Positions 39,379 to 47,614 of a stretch of DNA of 64,000 nucleotides are shown here, one piece after another. How positions within the stretch are numbered: the first letter of the stretch is position 1; every line of letters begins with the position of its first letter. The notes beneath the pieces were generated by a model. That model was given only the letters and a program-made list of their open reading frames with translations, ran no database searches and was not told where the DNA came from. The stretch is from Mycobacterium sp. 852013-50091_SCH5140682 (GTDB taxonomy: Bacteria; Actinomycetota; Actinomycetes; Mycobacteriales; Mycobacteriaceae). The position numbers and the translations under genes were made by a program. Where the stretch lies: positions 1 to 64,000 of the forward strand of contig NZ_LZTB01000075.1 of the NCBI RefSeq assembly GCF_001665685.1. The letters are read 5' to 3'.

Positions 39379-40080
39379 ATGGCCGAACCTGCCCCGCCGC
39401 GGTATTTCCAGGTCAAGCTCGCGCTCGCCGACCTCATCGCAGGACTCGACCGAGGCGCGTCGTTGCCACCGGAGCGTCAGCTCGCCGAACAGCTCGGCAC
39501 GTCACGAACCACGCTGCGCAAGGCCCTGGCGGAGTTGGCGGGGGAGGGCGTCCTGCGCCGTACCCAGGGCAGCGGTAACTTCGTCGCGCCACCCAAGGTG
39601 GTCCACGTCCGGCAGCTGTCGTCACTCACTGACGATCTGAAAGCCGAAGGGATGCAACCTACTTCGCAGATCCTCGGGCTGGAGCGCGTGCGTGCCGAGC
39701 CCGCCGTCGCTGAGCATCTGGAGATCGCGCCCGGCGAGCGGATCCATCTCCTGACGCGGCTGCGCGAGGTCGACGGTGAGCCGTTGGCCATCGAGGAGGC
39801 GCATCTGCCCGGCGCGCTGCCGCGGCTTGAGGCGCGGCTGGCCGAGACCGGGTCGTTGTACGCAGCGCTGCGGGATTGCTACGACCGCGGGGTGCACTCG
39901 GTGGAGGACACCGTCGAGACCGCGCTGGCCAATCCCGATCAGGCGGAGCTACTGCGGATCGCGACCGGGCAGCCGCTGCTGCTGGTGCATCGCACCAGCC
40001 GGGACAAGACCGGCCGCATCGTCGAATGGACCAGGTCGGTGTACCGCGGCGACCGGTTCCGCTTCGTCGCGCGGGCCTGA
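39379..40080 (+). CDS. GntR/HutC-family regulator of GlcNAc genes (NagR/DasR-like)
   Basis: A 233-residue regulator with an N-terminal GntR winged helix (LPPERQLAEQLGTSRTTLRKALAELAGEGVLRRTQGSGNFV, about residues 29-69) and a C-terminal UTRA ligand-binding domain (about 85-230) with the usual ERIHLLTRLREVDGEPLAIEEAHLP core. In this family phosphorylated amino sugars release the repressor. Divergent from the GlcNAc operon with two matching operators between. The ribosome-binding site is an AAGAGG-like sequence about 20 bases upstream; a TGATATG start context is clear. Confidence 0.9.
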   Translation: MAEPAPPRYFQVKLALADLIAGLDRGASLPPERQLAEQLGTSRTTLRKALAELAGEGVLRRTQGSGNFVAPPKVVHVRQLSSLTDDLKAEGMQPTSQILGLERVRAEPAVAEHLEIAPGERIHLLTRLREVDGEPLAIEEAHLPGALPRLEARLAETGSLYAALRDCYDRGVHSVEDTVETALANPDQAELLRIATGQPLLLVHRTSRDKTGRIVEWTRSVYRGDRFRFVARA

Positions 40081-40107
40081 GTTCTCCAGCCGAGCACTTT
40101 CCTCTGG

Positions 40108-40164
40108 CGAGCAGACGCTGCGGTTCGCGACACGCCGCGGTTGGCGAACCTGGCTGTCTGCTCG
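40108..40164. repeat. 57-bp intergenic inverted-repeat element, copy 2
   Basis: Same length and orientation as the element at 10607-10663: left arm CGAGCAGACG (40108-40117), right arm GTCTGCTCG (40156-40164), conserved core CGACACGCCGCG. By hand alignment 47 of 57 positions agree; nine of ten arm pairs are kept. Like copy 1 it lies between converging gene ends (GntR gene and the TetR gene). Confidence 0.85.
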
Positions 40165-40169
40165 GCGGA

Positions 40170-40742
40170 TCAATCCCGCGCCGGCAGCCCGGCCGCCTGA
40201 CGTGCTGCGCGCACGAACGAGCGCTTGGTCGAATCGATCCCGTCGAGGTACCCGCCGACGAGCGCGGCGTCACGCAGCAGTACCAGTGACGCGGCGATGT
40301 CCGCCGGGTCGTCGCGGCCTGCCGCGGCCTGCTCGAGGGCGCCGCGAAACCAGCTCCGGTGCGACGCGATGAGCTTGCGGACCGAGCTGTCGGGGTCGGG
40401 GTATTCGGCGGCGGCATTGATGAACGGGCAGCCGCGGGTGTGGTAGCGCGCGATGTCTTCGGCGATCCCGTCGATCACGAGCTCGAGCATGTCGTCGTCC
40501 GGGCCGGCATGCATCTCTGCGTCGGAGAAGTAGCCGCGGATCGTGGCATCCTCCAGCGCGAGATAGGCCTCGACGAGACCTTCCTTGCCTGCGAAGTGCC
40601 GGTACATGGTGGCGCGGGTGACGTTCGCGTCGGCAAGGATGCGGTCCACGCCGACGGAGTGGATGCCCTCCCGGTAGAACAGCTGCGCGGCGGTGCGCAG
40701 GAGGCGTTCGCGGGCCTGGGAGACGGGCGTCGACGATTCCAT
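40170..40742 (-). CDS. TetR-family transcriptional regulator
   Basis: A 190-residue TetR protein. The HTH is at about residues 8-56 (RERLLRTAAQLFYREGIHSVGVDRILADANVTRATMYRHFAGKEGL). The ligand-domain segment RYHTRGCPFINAAAEYPD near 105 is common in a TetR group near hydrolase and oxidoreductase genes. Divergent from an alpha/beta-hydrolase gene with two palindromic operators in between, so it is probably autoregulated and represses the hydrolase. Ligand unknown. Confidence 0.88.
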   Translation of the reverse strand: MESSTPVSQARERLLRTAAQLFYREGIHSVGVDRILADANVTRATMYRHFAGKEGLVEAYLALEDATIRGYFSDAEMHAGPDDDMLELVIDGIAEDIARYHTRGCPFINAAAEYPDPDSSVRKLIASHRSWFRGALEQAAAGRDDPADIAASLVLLRDAALVGGYLDGIDSTKRSFVRAARQAAGLPARD

Positions 40743-40765
40743 ATCCCGACGGTACGCCGCGAGGC

Positions 40766-40835
40766 AGAACGTTCTTTCTGGAACCGGGAACAGATCGGGA
40801 GGGTCGCTGGTTACAGCGAACAGAACGACCGTTCT
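40766..40835. promoter_or_regulatory. Two TetR operators (AGAACG/CGTTCT)
   Basis: AGAACGTTCT at 40766-40775 (perfect palindrome) and AGAACG-AC-CGTTCT at 40822-40835 (perfect arms) lie between the TetR gene and the divergent hydrolase gene, each near one start codon. Both are followed by TTCT, so the repeated unit is about 18 bases. This is a classical arrangement for a TetR pair. Confidence 0.85.
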
Positions 40836-40856
40836 TTCTATCGACAGGAGACCGTC

Positions 40857-41702
40857 ATGACCACCACCATCACCCCGCGGGAACAGGCCGAGATCGACCG
40901 CGCCAACAGCTCCGGAGCGCAGCCCGTCGTCTTCGTCCACGGCCTCTGGCTGCTGCCGACGAGCTGGGACAACTGGCGCGCACTGTTCGAGGAGCAGGGC
41001 TTCGTGACCCTGGCCCCGGGATGGCCGGACGATCCGGCAACGGTCGCGCACGCCCGCCGCGAGCCCTCGGTGTTCGCTCGCAAGACAGTCGGTGAGATCA
41101 CCGAGCATTACGCCGAGGTGGTCCGTGCCCTTGACCGCAAGCCCATCGTGATCGGGCACTCGTTCGGCGGGCTGATCACCCAGAAGCTCGCCGGCATGGG
41201 GCTCGCCGCGGTGTCGGTCGCCATCGACCCGGCGCCGTTCCGCGGTGTGCTGCCGCTGCCGCTGTCGGCGCTGCGGGCCGCATTTCCGGTCCTCGGCAAT
41301 CCGCTCAACTACGGTCGCGCGATCGCCTTGACCCGCAAGCAATTCCGCTTCGCCTTCGGCAACGCCGTGTCCGAGGAGGAGTCGAACCGGCTCTACGACG
41401 AGTACTCCGTCGCCGGTTCGGGAGCGCCGCTGTTCCAGGCTGCCATCGCGAACTTCAACCCGGCTTCGGAGACGAAGGTCAACACCAAGAACCCCGAGCG
41501 GGGTCCGCTGCTGGTCATCTCCGGCGAGAAGGACCACACCGTCCCGTGGGCGATCGCCAACGCCTCCTACAAGCTGAACAAGAAGAACCCCAATGTCACC
41601 GAGATCGTCGAAATCCCCGGTCGCGGACACTCATTGGTGATCGACAGCGGCTGGCGTGACGTTGCCGAGCAGGCGCTCGGCTTCATCAAGCAGAACGGCT
41701 AA
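40857..41702 (+). CDS. Alpha/beta-hydrolase (TetR-controlled)
   Basis: A 281-residue alpha/beta-hydrolase. VVFVHGLWLLPTSWDNW is the oxyanion-hole stretch near residue 24, the nucleophile elbow is VIGHSFGGLITQKL (Ser near 98), the late acid is in VISGEKDHTVPW near 224 and the His is in IPGRGHSLVID near 260. CAGGAG before the ATG is a good ribosome-binding site. Such proteins are often annotated lipase, esterase or non-haem chloroperoxidase; no substrate can be named. It has its own divergent TetR repressor. Confidence 0.87.
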   Translation: MTTTITPREQAEIDRANSSGAQPVVFVHGLWLLPTSWDNWRALFEEQGFVTLAPGWPDDPATVAHARREPSVFARKTVGEITEHYAEVVRALDRKPIVIGHSFGGLITQKLAGMGLAAVSVAIDPAPFRGVLPLPLSALRAAFPVLGNPLNYGRAIALTRKQFRFAFGNAVSEEESNRLYDEYSVAGSGAPLFQAAIANFNPASETKVNTKNPERGPLLVISGEKDHTVPWAIANASYKLNKKNPNVTEIVEIPGRGHSLVIDSGWRDVAEQALGFIKQNG

Positions 41703-42955
41703 AGCTGAGGGCGGCGATTCAGCGACCGGGCACCCATGATGAGCAGGAACACGATGATGCCCCCGACGATCGCCACCCCCACGCGCACCGGTAGCGCGTC
41801 GGCCGCGGGCAGGACCGACGCCGCTTCCGCGGCCGACGGCGCATCGGGCTGCTTGGGTGTCGTCAGGGACGGGTCGGGGTCCACCAGGGTGCCGATCTTG
41901 GTTCCCTTCGAGGTGGCGAAACCGTAGTCGAGCAGATGTGCTGCCTGCTCCCACGGGGCGATCGGCAACCGCGTGCCGTGCATCAGGATCGCCACCAGGC
42001 GGCGGCCGTCGCGATTGGCTGCGCCGACGAAGGTCTGGCCGGCGTCGTCGGTGTAGCCGGTCTTGCCGCCGAGCGCGCCAGGGTAGTTGTCCAGCAGCTT
42101 GTTGTCGTTCTCGATCGGATACGTCGGATTGCCGTCGCGCCCAGGGAAATCGAAAGACTTGGTGGCGACGATGTCGGCGAACACCGGGTTCTGCCAGGCG
42201 TAGCGGTAGAACAGTCCGATGTCGTAGGCCGAGGTGCTCATGCCGGGGCCGTCCAGCCCGGACGGGGTGGCCGCGCGGGTGTCACGGCCACCCAGCTTGC
42301 CCGCCAACAGGTTGATCTTCTGCAGTGCGGTGTCCATGCCGCCGAGTTGCATGGCCAGCGCGTGGGCGGCGTCGTTGCCCGAGTGCATGAGCAGGCCGTG
42401 CAGCAGGTCGTTGATGGAATACACGCCACCGGGTCCGACGCCCACGCGGGTGCCCTCGGCGTTGGCGTCTTCCTGGGTGCCCTGGATGCGCTTGTTGAGA
42501 TTCAGTTCGTTGAGTGCGGCCGTGGCGACGAGCACCTTGATGATGCTCGCGGGCCGGTGCCGGGCGTGCGGGTCGCGCGCGGCGATGATGTCGCCGCTGT
42601 CGAGGTCGGCCACCACCCAGGCGTCGGCGGAGATGTCATTGGGCACCGGCGGGGTGTCGGGTGCGGTGATGATGCCGCAGCTCGAAAGTGCTTCGCCCCC
42701 GATGGTTTTCGTCGGTACCGGCAGTGGTAGCGGAGGATCGCCTGCCTTCGGTACCTCAGATGAGTCCACCGCGGGCGGCGTCGTCACCTTGAACGGGCAA
42801 TCCGGTGGCGGCGGTGCCGGGGCCGGTGCTGCGACCGGGTCCGCCGTTGCCGTCGGCGCGATCACCAGGGCCGGTGCCGCGAGCATCGTCAACGCCGCAA
42901 GCACCGAAGATCCGCGCATGAGCGCGCGCGTCGAGATACTCCGCAAGGTCGCCAT
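41699..42955 (-). CDS. dacB: D-alanyl-D-alanine carboxypeptidase (PBP, DacB1-like)
   Basis: A 418-residue low-molecular-mass penicillin-binding protein trimming peptidoglycan pentapeptides. A signal peptide (core about residues 12-38, cleavage near ATADP) leads to a Pro-rich linker. The three active-site motifs are SIIK (about 136-139), SGN (about 189-191) and KTG (about 296-298). A C-terminal hydrophobic helix (VGVAIVGGIIVFLLIMG) anchors it in the membrane. Corresponds to Rv3330 (405 residues). The stop overlaps the convergent hydrolase stop by four bases. Confidence 0.93.
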   Translation of the reverse strand: MATLRSISTRALMRGSSVLAALTMLAAPALVIAPTATADPVAAPAPAPPPPDCPFKVTTPPAVDSSEVPKAGDPPLPLPVPTKTIGGEALSSCGIITAPDTPPVPNDISADAWVVADLDSGDIIAARDPHARHRPASIIKVLVATAALNELNLNKRIQGTQEDANAEGTRVGVGPGGVYSINDLLHGLLMHSGNDAAHALAMQLGGMDTALQKINLLAGKLGGRDTRAATPSGLDGPGMSTSAYDIGLFYRYAWQNPVFADIVATKSFDFPGRDGNPTYPIENDNKLLDNYPGALGGKTGYTDDAGQTFVGAANRDGRRLVAILMHGTRLPIAPWEQAAHLLDYGFATSKGTKIGTLVDPDPSLTTPKQPDAPSAAEAASVLPAADALPVRVGVAIVGGIIVFLLIMGARSLNRRPQL

Positions 42956-43023
42956 CGTGTCCGAAGGTTAGGCGATCCGGGACCCGATTCCGGGGAGCCA
43001 CGCTGTGACGTATGTGACTCGTG

Positions 43024-44010
43024 TTAAAGCTGGGTATTAGCCAGAGCAGGGAACTCGATGGTTGACATCCACAGTCTTCCGCCCGTTTCGACGACGCCGG
43101 TGACCGCCCCGAAGGCCGGGTGCTGAGTCCGGATGCCCGCGACGGCCGCACCGGTCTCGGCGTCGAACGCCACCACCCACACCTCGGGCTTGATCTTCGG
43201 CAGCAGGGCGTCGGGCAGTCGCCACACCACTTTGCGCAGCACCGGTGGCAGCGGGGCCAATCGCTCGGCCGCGGGAACGATCGGGCTCACCAGCGCGACC
43301 CAGATCCGGCCATCGGGCGCGGTGGAGATGTTGTCCGGCATGCCGGGCAGATGCTCGGCAAGCGGTGTCACGGTCCCGGCCGCAGGCCCGCTCAGCCAGT
43401 ATTTGGACAAGCGGCGGCCCTGGGTTTCGGCGAACACCAACGCCGATTCGTCGGCGGTAGGGGTCACCCCGTTGGCGAAATAGAGCCCCTCGACCAGCGT
43501 GGTGACCGTGCCGTCCGGTGCCAGCCGAAACAGGCTGCCGCTGCCGCGGGCCTCCAGGATCGCGCCCTGGTAGTACTCGAAGTGGAACCGGCTGGTCGAC
43601 TCCGTGAAATAGATTGTGCCGTCCGATGTTTCGGTGACGTTGGAGCAGAACATCAGCGGACGCCCCTCGATCGAGTCGACCAATGTCGACAACGCTCCCG
43701 TCGTCGGATCCAACGCCAGCAGCCCGCGGTGGCTGTCGCAGATCAGCGCCCGGCCGTCGCGCGCCACGTGCATGCCGAGCGGACGCCCGCCGGTGTCGGC
43801 CACCACCGTCGCAGACCCGTCGGGAGTCACGCGCACGATGCGGCCGTCGACCAGCCCGGTCCACAGCTGCCCGGTGGCGTCGACGACGACATCCTCGGGG
43901 CCGTCGCCGGGCATCGGCACGACTGTCAGCTCGGCCGGTGGGAAGTCGGGGAGCGCGCCGACGGGCGGCGGGGTCCAGCGAACGGGATCGATGGGTGGCT
44001 TGCGCGGCAC
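43024..44010 (-). CDS. SMP-30/strictosidine-synthase-like beta-propeller protein
   Basis: A 328-residue six-bladed propeller of the SMP-30/gluconolactonase/strictosidine-synthase-like group. Repeats such as GPEDVVVDATGQLWTGLVDGRIVRV, SNVTETSDGTIYFTES and PDNISTAPDGRIWVALV recur with the spacing of propeller blades, and the FHFEYYQGAILEARGSGSLFRL segment is typical of the strictosidine-synthase (PF03088) type. No signal peptide is evident. Members include lactonases, but the substrate is unknown. GTG start. Separated from the aminotransferase gene upstream by an intrinsic terminator. Confidence 0.82.
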   Translation of the reverse strand: MPRKPPIDPVRWTPPPVGALPDFPPAELTVVPMPGDGPEDVVVDATGQLWTGLVDGRIVRVTPDGSATVVADTGGRPLGMHVARDGRALICDSHRGLLALDPTTGALSTLVDSIEGRPLMFCSNVTETSDGTIYFTESTSRFHFEYYQGAILEARGSGSLFRLAPDGTVTTLVEGLYFANGVTPTADESALVFAETQGRRLSKYWLSGPAAGTVTPLAEHLPGMPDNISTAPDGRIWVALVSPIVPAAERLAPLPPVLRKVVWRLPDALLPKIKPEVWVVAFDAETGAAVAGIRTQHPAFGAVTGVVETGGRLWMSTIEFPALANTQL

Positions 44011-44054
44011 AAACCGACCGTACGCGCTCGCGGGCCGCTCCCGTGAACGACAAA

Positions 44055-44080
44055 CGGCCGGGCGGTTTCCCGCCCGGCCG
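44055..44080 (-). terminator. Intrinsic terminator after the aminotransferase gene
   Basis: Eleven-pair GC stem (CGGCCGGGCGG at 44055-44065 with CCGCCCGGCCG at 44070-44080), TTTC/GAAA loop, followed on the minus strand by a T-rich TTTGTCGTT. It lies 16 bases past the aminotransferase stop and ends that transcript before the propeller gene. Confidence 0.88.
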
Positions 44081-44095
44081 CTGCGTCGTCGAACG

Positions 44096-45481
44096 CTACA
44101 GCAGGTTGCTCGCCTCGCTGAGCACGCGGTGCAGGATCTCGTAGATCGCGTCGAACTCGGCCTGCCCGCTGATCAGCGGCGGGGCCAGCTGGACGACTGG
44201 GTCGCCACGGTCGTCGGCGCGGCAGTACAGCCCGGCATCCCACAAGGCCGGCGTGAGGAACCCGCGCAGCAGTCGCTCGCTCTCCTCGTCGTTGAACGTC
44301 TCCTTCGTGGCCTTGTCCTTGACCAATTCGATGCCGTAGAAGAAGCCTTCACCACGCACGTCGCCGACGATCGGCAGGTCGTAGAGCTTCTCCAGAGTGG
44401 CCCGGAACGCCGGCGCCAGCTCCTTGACGTGATCGTTGATCTTCTCGCGCTCGAAGATGTCGAGGTTGGCCAGCGCGACGGCCGACGAAACCGGGTGTCC
44501 GCCAAAGGTATAGCCGTGACCGAAGACGGTCTTGCCGTCGTCGAACGGCTCGAACAACCGGTCGCTGGCGATCATCGCGCCCAGCGGGGAGTAACCGGAT
44601 GTCAGGCCCTTGGCGCTGGTGATGATGTCCGGTACATAGCCGAAGTCGTTGCACGCGAACATCGAACCGATCCGGCCGTATGCACAGATCACCTCGTCGG
44701 AGACCAGCAGCACGTCGTAGCGGTCGCAGATCTCGCGGACGCGTTCGAAGTATCCGGGCGGCGGCGGGAAGCAGCCGCCCGCGTTCTGCACCGGCTCGAG
44801 GAACACCGCGGCGACCGTGTCGGGACCCTCGAACTCGATGGCCTCGGCGATGCGGTCGGCGCAGTAGCGGCCGAATGCCTTTTCGTCATGGGCGAATTCG
44901 GCAGGTGCCCGGTAGAAGTTGGTGTTCGGTGCGCGGAAACCGCCCGGGGTCAACGGCTCGAACGGAGCCTTGAACGCCGGGATGCCGGTGATCGCCAGCG
45001 CGCCCTGCGGCGTGCCGTGATAGGCGATCGAACGCGAAACCACCTTGTGCTTACCGGGTTTTCCGGTCAGCTTGAAGTACTGCTTGGCCAGTTTCCAGGC
45101 GCTCTCGACGGCCTCGCCGCCGCCCGTGGTGAAGAAGACCCGGTTGAGATCGCCCGGGGCGTAGCCGGCGACGCGCTCGGCCAGTTCGATGGCCGGCGGG
45201 GTGGCGTAGGACCACAGCGGGAAGAAGGACAGCGTCTCGGCCTGCTTGGCCGCCGCCTCGGCAAGTTCCTTGCGGCCGTGGCCGACCTGAACGACGAACA
45301 GCCCGGAGAGCCCGTCGATGTAGCGCTTGCCCTTGTCGTCGAAGATGTAGACACCTTCGCCGCGGGTGATGATCGGCGGCGTGATGCCTTGCCCGTGTCG
45401 GGCGAAGTGGCCCCACAGGTGCCGGTTGGCCTTGGCGCCGAGATCGGACGCTGTTGCCTCAGTGGTATCGGTAATTGTCAT
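44096..45481 (-). CDS. Class III aminotransferase (Rv3329-like; probable diamine or omega-amino-acid transaminase)
   Basis: A 461-residue PLP class III aminotransferase. HLWGHFARHG and GEGVYIFDDKGKRYIDGLSGL open it; VFFTTGGGEAVESAWKLAKQY (about 121-141) binds PLP phosphate, LVSDEVICAYGRIGS near 263 holds the PLP aspartate, and the lysine is in ITSAKGLTSGYSPLGA near 292. The omega-transaminase (putrescine/taurine/beta-alanine-pyruvate) group fits best. Its ATG overlaps the stop of the Lrp regulator gene. With the divergent aminoaldehyde dehydrogenase, an amine-to-aldehyde-to-acid sequence is plausible. Confidence 0.87.
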   Translation of the reverse strand: MTITDTTEATASDLGAKANRHLWGHFARHGQGITPPIITRGEGVYIFDDKGKRYIDGLSGLFVVQVGHGRKELAEAAAKQAETLSFFPLWSYATPPAIELAERVAGYAPGDLNRVFFTTGGGEAVESAWKLAKQYFKLTGKPGKHKVVSRSIAYHGTPQGALAITGIPAFKAPFEPLTPGGFRAPNTNFYRAPAEFAHDEKAFGRYCADRIAEAIEFEGPDTVAAVFLEPVQNAGGCFPPPPGYFERVREICDRYDVLLVSDEVICAYGRIGSMFACNDFGYVPDIITSAKGLTSGYSPLGAMIASDRLFEPFDDGKTVFGHGYTFGGHPVSSAVALANLDIFEREKINDHVKELAPAFRATLEKLYDLPIVGDVRGEGFFYGIELVKDKATKETFNDEESERLLRGFLTPALWDAGLYCRADDRGDPVVQLAPPLISGQAEFDAIYEILHRVLSEASNLL

Positions 45482-46002
45482 CGTGTACCCCAATTGTATT
45501 GCTGTTTAACGAGTTTCAAGTAGACAAGGGTTTCGGTTGATATCACTCCCGGCAATGAGCGGATCTGCGTGTTGAGCAGTTCGAGCAGGCTGTCGTCGTC
45601 CTCGCAGACGACTTCGACGATGATGTCGAACGATCCCGCGGTCAGCACGACGTAGTCGACAGAATCCATGGCGGCCAGCTTCTCGCCAAGCTTGGTGGTG
45701 TCACCGGTGCAGCGGATGCCGATCATCGCCTGGCGGGCGAAGCCGAGTTGCAGCGGATCGGTCACCGCCACGATCTGCATGACGCCAGCGTCGACCATCC
45801 GTTGCACCCGCTGACGCACGGCGGCCTCGGACAGCCCGACGGCCTTGCCGATCCCCGCGTAGGAGCGGCGGCCGTCCTGCTGGAGCTTCTCGACGATCGC
45901 TTTGGACAGTTCATCGAGCTGGAAGGCGGCTCCCGGCCGAGAATGGTTGACACGAAACGGGACGGGGGCGGGCGCCAGCTCGTGACCATCGGGGTTGGTC
46001 AT
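45478..46002 (-). CDS. Lrp/AsnC-family transcriptional regulator
   Basis: A 174-residue Lrp/AsnC protein. The HTH spans about residues 30-75 (LDELSKAIVEKLQQDGRRSYAGIGKAVGLSEAAVRQRVQRMVDAGVMQIVAV), and the RAM ligand-binding domain follows to the end. A 25-residue N-terminal extension precedes the HTH. It overlaps the aminotransferase gene by four bases and is divergent from the aldehyde dehydrogenase gene. It is the likely local regulator of both units, as for mycobacterial Lrp regulators next to aminotransferases. Confidence 0.92.
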   Translation of the reverse strand: MTNPDGHELAPAPVPFRVNHSRPGAAFQLDELSKAIVEKLQQDGRRSYAGIGKAVGLSEAAVRQRVQRMVDAGVMQIVAVTDPLQLGFARQAMIGIRCTGDTTKLGEKLAAMDSVDYVVLTAGSFDIIVEVVCEDDDSLLELLNTQIRSLPGVISTETLVYLKLVKQQYNWGTR

Positions 46003-46079
46003 ACTGTCGATTCTGCACGGAATTCGTTGTTTGGGGCAACTATTTCGATGAAATCCCTTGTTTTGGGGGTTTCCCGCTG

Positions 46080-46117
46080 CGGTATCCCGTAGAGATCGGT
46101 GCCCTCATCCGATACCG
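46080..46117. promoter_or_regulatory. Inverted repeat before the aminoaldehyde dehydrogenase gene
   Basis: CGGTATC (46080-46086) and GATACCG (46111-46117) form seven-base inverted arms 24 bases apart, ten bases upstream of the dehydrogenase start. Lrp proteins bind spaced, degenerate sites, so this could be part of an Lrp-controlled divergent promoter. Weak evidence. Confidence 0.4.
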
Positions 46118-46126
46118 TATGGCTCC

Positions 46127-47614
46127 ATGAGTGTGGTAGTGAACGTGGCGGGCAGTTGGATCAATGGTGCGGCAGTGGCGACCGGTGGGCCGGCGCACAC
46201 CGTCATCAGCCCGGCAACTGGCGAGGCCGTCGCGGAGTACACCATGGCCACCCCGGCCGATGTGGACATCGCCGTCGCCTCGGCACGGGCGGCGTTGCCA
46301 CAGTGGTCGGCGGCAACGCCCGCGGAACGCTCCGCCGTGCTGGCCAAATTGGCGAAATTGGCTGACGAACGAGCCGACGACCTGGTCATCGAGGAGGTCA
46401 GCCAGACCGGCAAGCCCATGCGGCTGGCCCGCGAGTTCGACGTGCCGGGCAGTATCGACAACATCGACTTCTTCGCCGGGGCGGCGCGACACCTGGAGGG
46501 CAAGGCCACCGCGGAGTACTCGCCCGATCACACGTCGAGCATCCGCCGTGAGGCCATCGGCGTCGTCGCCACCATCACGCCGTGGAACTATCCGCTGCAG
46601 ATGGCGGTGTGGAAGGTGCTTCCCGCGTTGGCGGCGGGCTGCGCCGTCGTCATCAAACCCGCTGAGATCACCCCGCTGACCACGCTCACCCTGGCCGGGC
46701 TGGCCAGCGCCGCCGGGCTGCCCGACGGGGTGTTCAACGTCGTGACCGGCGGCGGCGCCGACGTCGGCACTGCCCTGGCCGGGCACCGCGACGTCGACCT
46801 GGTCACCTTCACCGGGTCTACGCCCGTCGGCCGCAAGGTGATGGCAGCCGCGGCCGCGCACGGCCACCGCACCCAGCTCGAGCTGGGCGGCAAGGCCCCG
46901 TTCGTGGTCTTCGACGACGCCGATCTGGACGCCGCGATCCAGGGCGCGGTCGCGGGCGCGCTGATCAACACCGGCCAGGACTGCACCGCGGCCACCCGGG
47001 CCATCGTCGCGCAACCGCTCTACGACGACTTCGTCGCCGGCGTGGCCGAGGTGATGAGCAAGGTGGTGGTCGGCGATCCGCACGATCCCGACACCGATCT
47101 GGGACCACTGATCTCGATCGCGCACCGCGACAAGGTGGCGGGCATGGTGGCACGCGCCGCGGGGCAGGGCGGCCGCGTGGTCACCGGCGGCGTGATCCCG
47201 GATCTGCCGGGCTCGTTCTACCGGCCCACGCTGATCGCCGACGTCGCCGAGGACTCCGAGGTGTACCGCGACGAGATCTTCGGTCCGGTGTTGACGGTCC
47301 GTGCGTTCAGCGACGACGACGACGCGCTGCGCCAGGCCAACGACACCGACTACGGCCTGGCCGCCTCGGCGTGGACCCGCGACGTCTACCGGGCGCAGCG
47401 GGCCTCACGTGAGATCAACGCAGGCTGTGTGTGGATCAACGACCACATCCCGATCATCTCCGAGATGCCGCACGGCGGCGTGGGAGCCTCGGGCTTCGGC
47501 AAGGACATGAGCGACTACTCGTTCGAGGAGTACCTCACCATCAAGCACGTCATGAGTGACATCTCCGGGGTGGCTGAAAAGGGTTGGCACCGGACGGTTT
47601 TCACGAAGCGGTGA
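46127..47614 (+). CDS. Aminobutyraldehyde-type aldehyde dehydrogenase (PatD/BetB-like)
   Basis: A 495-residue NAD(P)-dependent aldehyde dehydrogenase. PWNYPLQMAVWKVLPALAAGCAVVIKPAE (about 155-183) and FTGSTPVGRKVM bind cofactor, the catalytic Glu is in LELGGKAPFVVF (about 251) and the catalytic Cys in NTGQDCTAATR (about 285). The C-terminal INDHIPIISEMPHGGVGASGFGKDMSDYSFEEYLTIKHV resembles gamma-aminobutyraldehyde and betaine-aldehyde dehydrogenases. It probably oxidises the aldehyde made by the neighbouring aminotransferase or oxidase. Divergent from the Lrp gene; a DAO oxidase overlaps its stop (GTGA). Confidence 0.88.
   Translation: MSVVVNVAGSWINGAAVATGGPAHTVISPATGEAVAEYTMATPADVDIAVASARAALPQWSAATPAERSAVLAKLAKLADERADDLVIEEVSQTGKPMRLAREFDVPGSIDNIDFFAGAARHLEGKATAEYSPDHTSSIRREAIGVVATITPWNYPLQMAVWKVLPALAAGCAVVIKPAEITPLTTLTLAGLASAAGLPDGVFNVVTGGGADVGTALAGHRDVDLVTFTGSTPVGRKVMAAAAAHGHRTQLELGGKAPFVVFDDADLDAAIQGAVAGALINTGQDCTAATRAIVAQPLYDDFVAGVAEVMSKVVVGDPHDPDTDLGPLISIAHRDKVAGMVARAAGQGGRVVTGGVIPDLPGSFYRPTLIADVAEDSEVYRDEIFGPVLTVRAFSDDDDALRQANDTDYGLAASAWTRDVYRAQRASREINAGCVWINDHIPIISEMPHGGVGASGFGKDMSDYSFEEYLTIKHVMSDISGVAEKGWHRTVFTKR

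Noticed and set aside
44055..44080. Mobile-element inverted repeat
   Set aside because: Single GC stem followed by a T-rich tail right after a stop codon is an ordinary intrinsic terminator; no transposase gene was found in the window.
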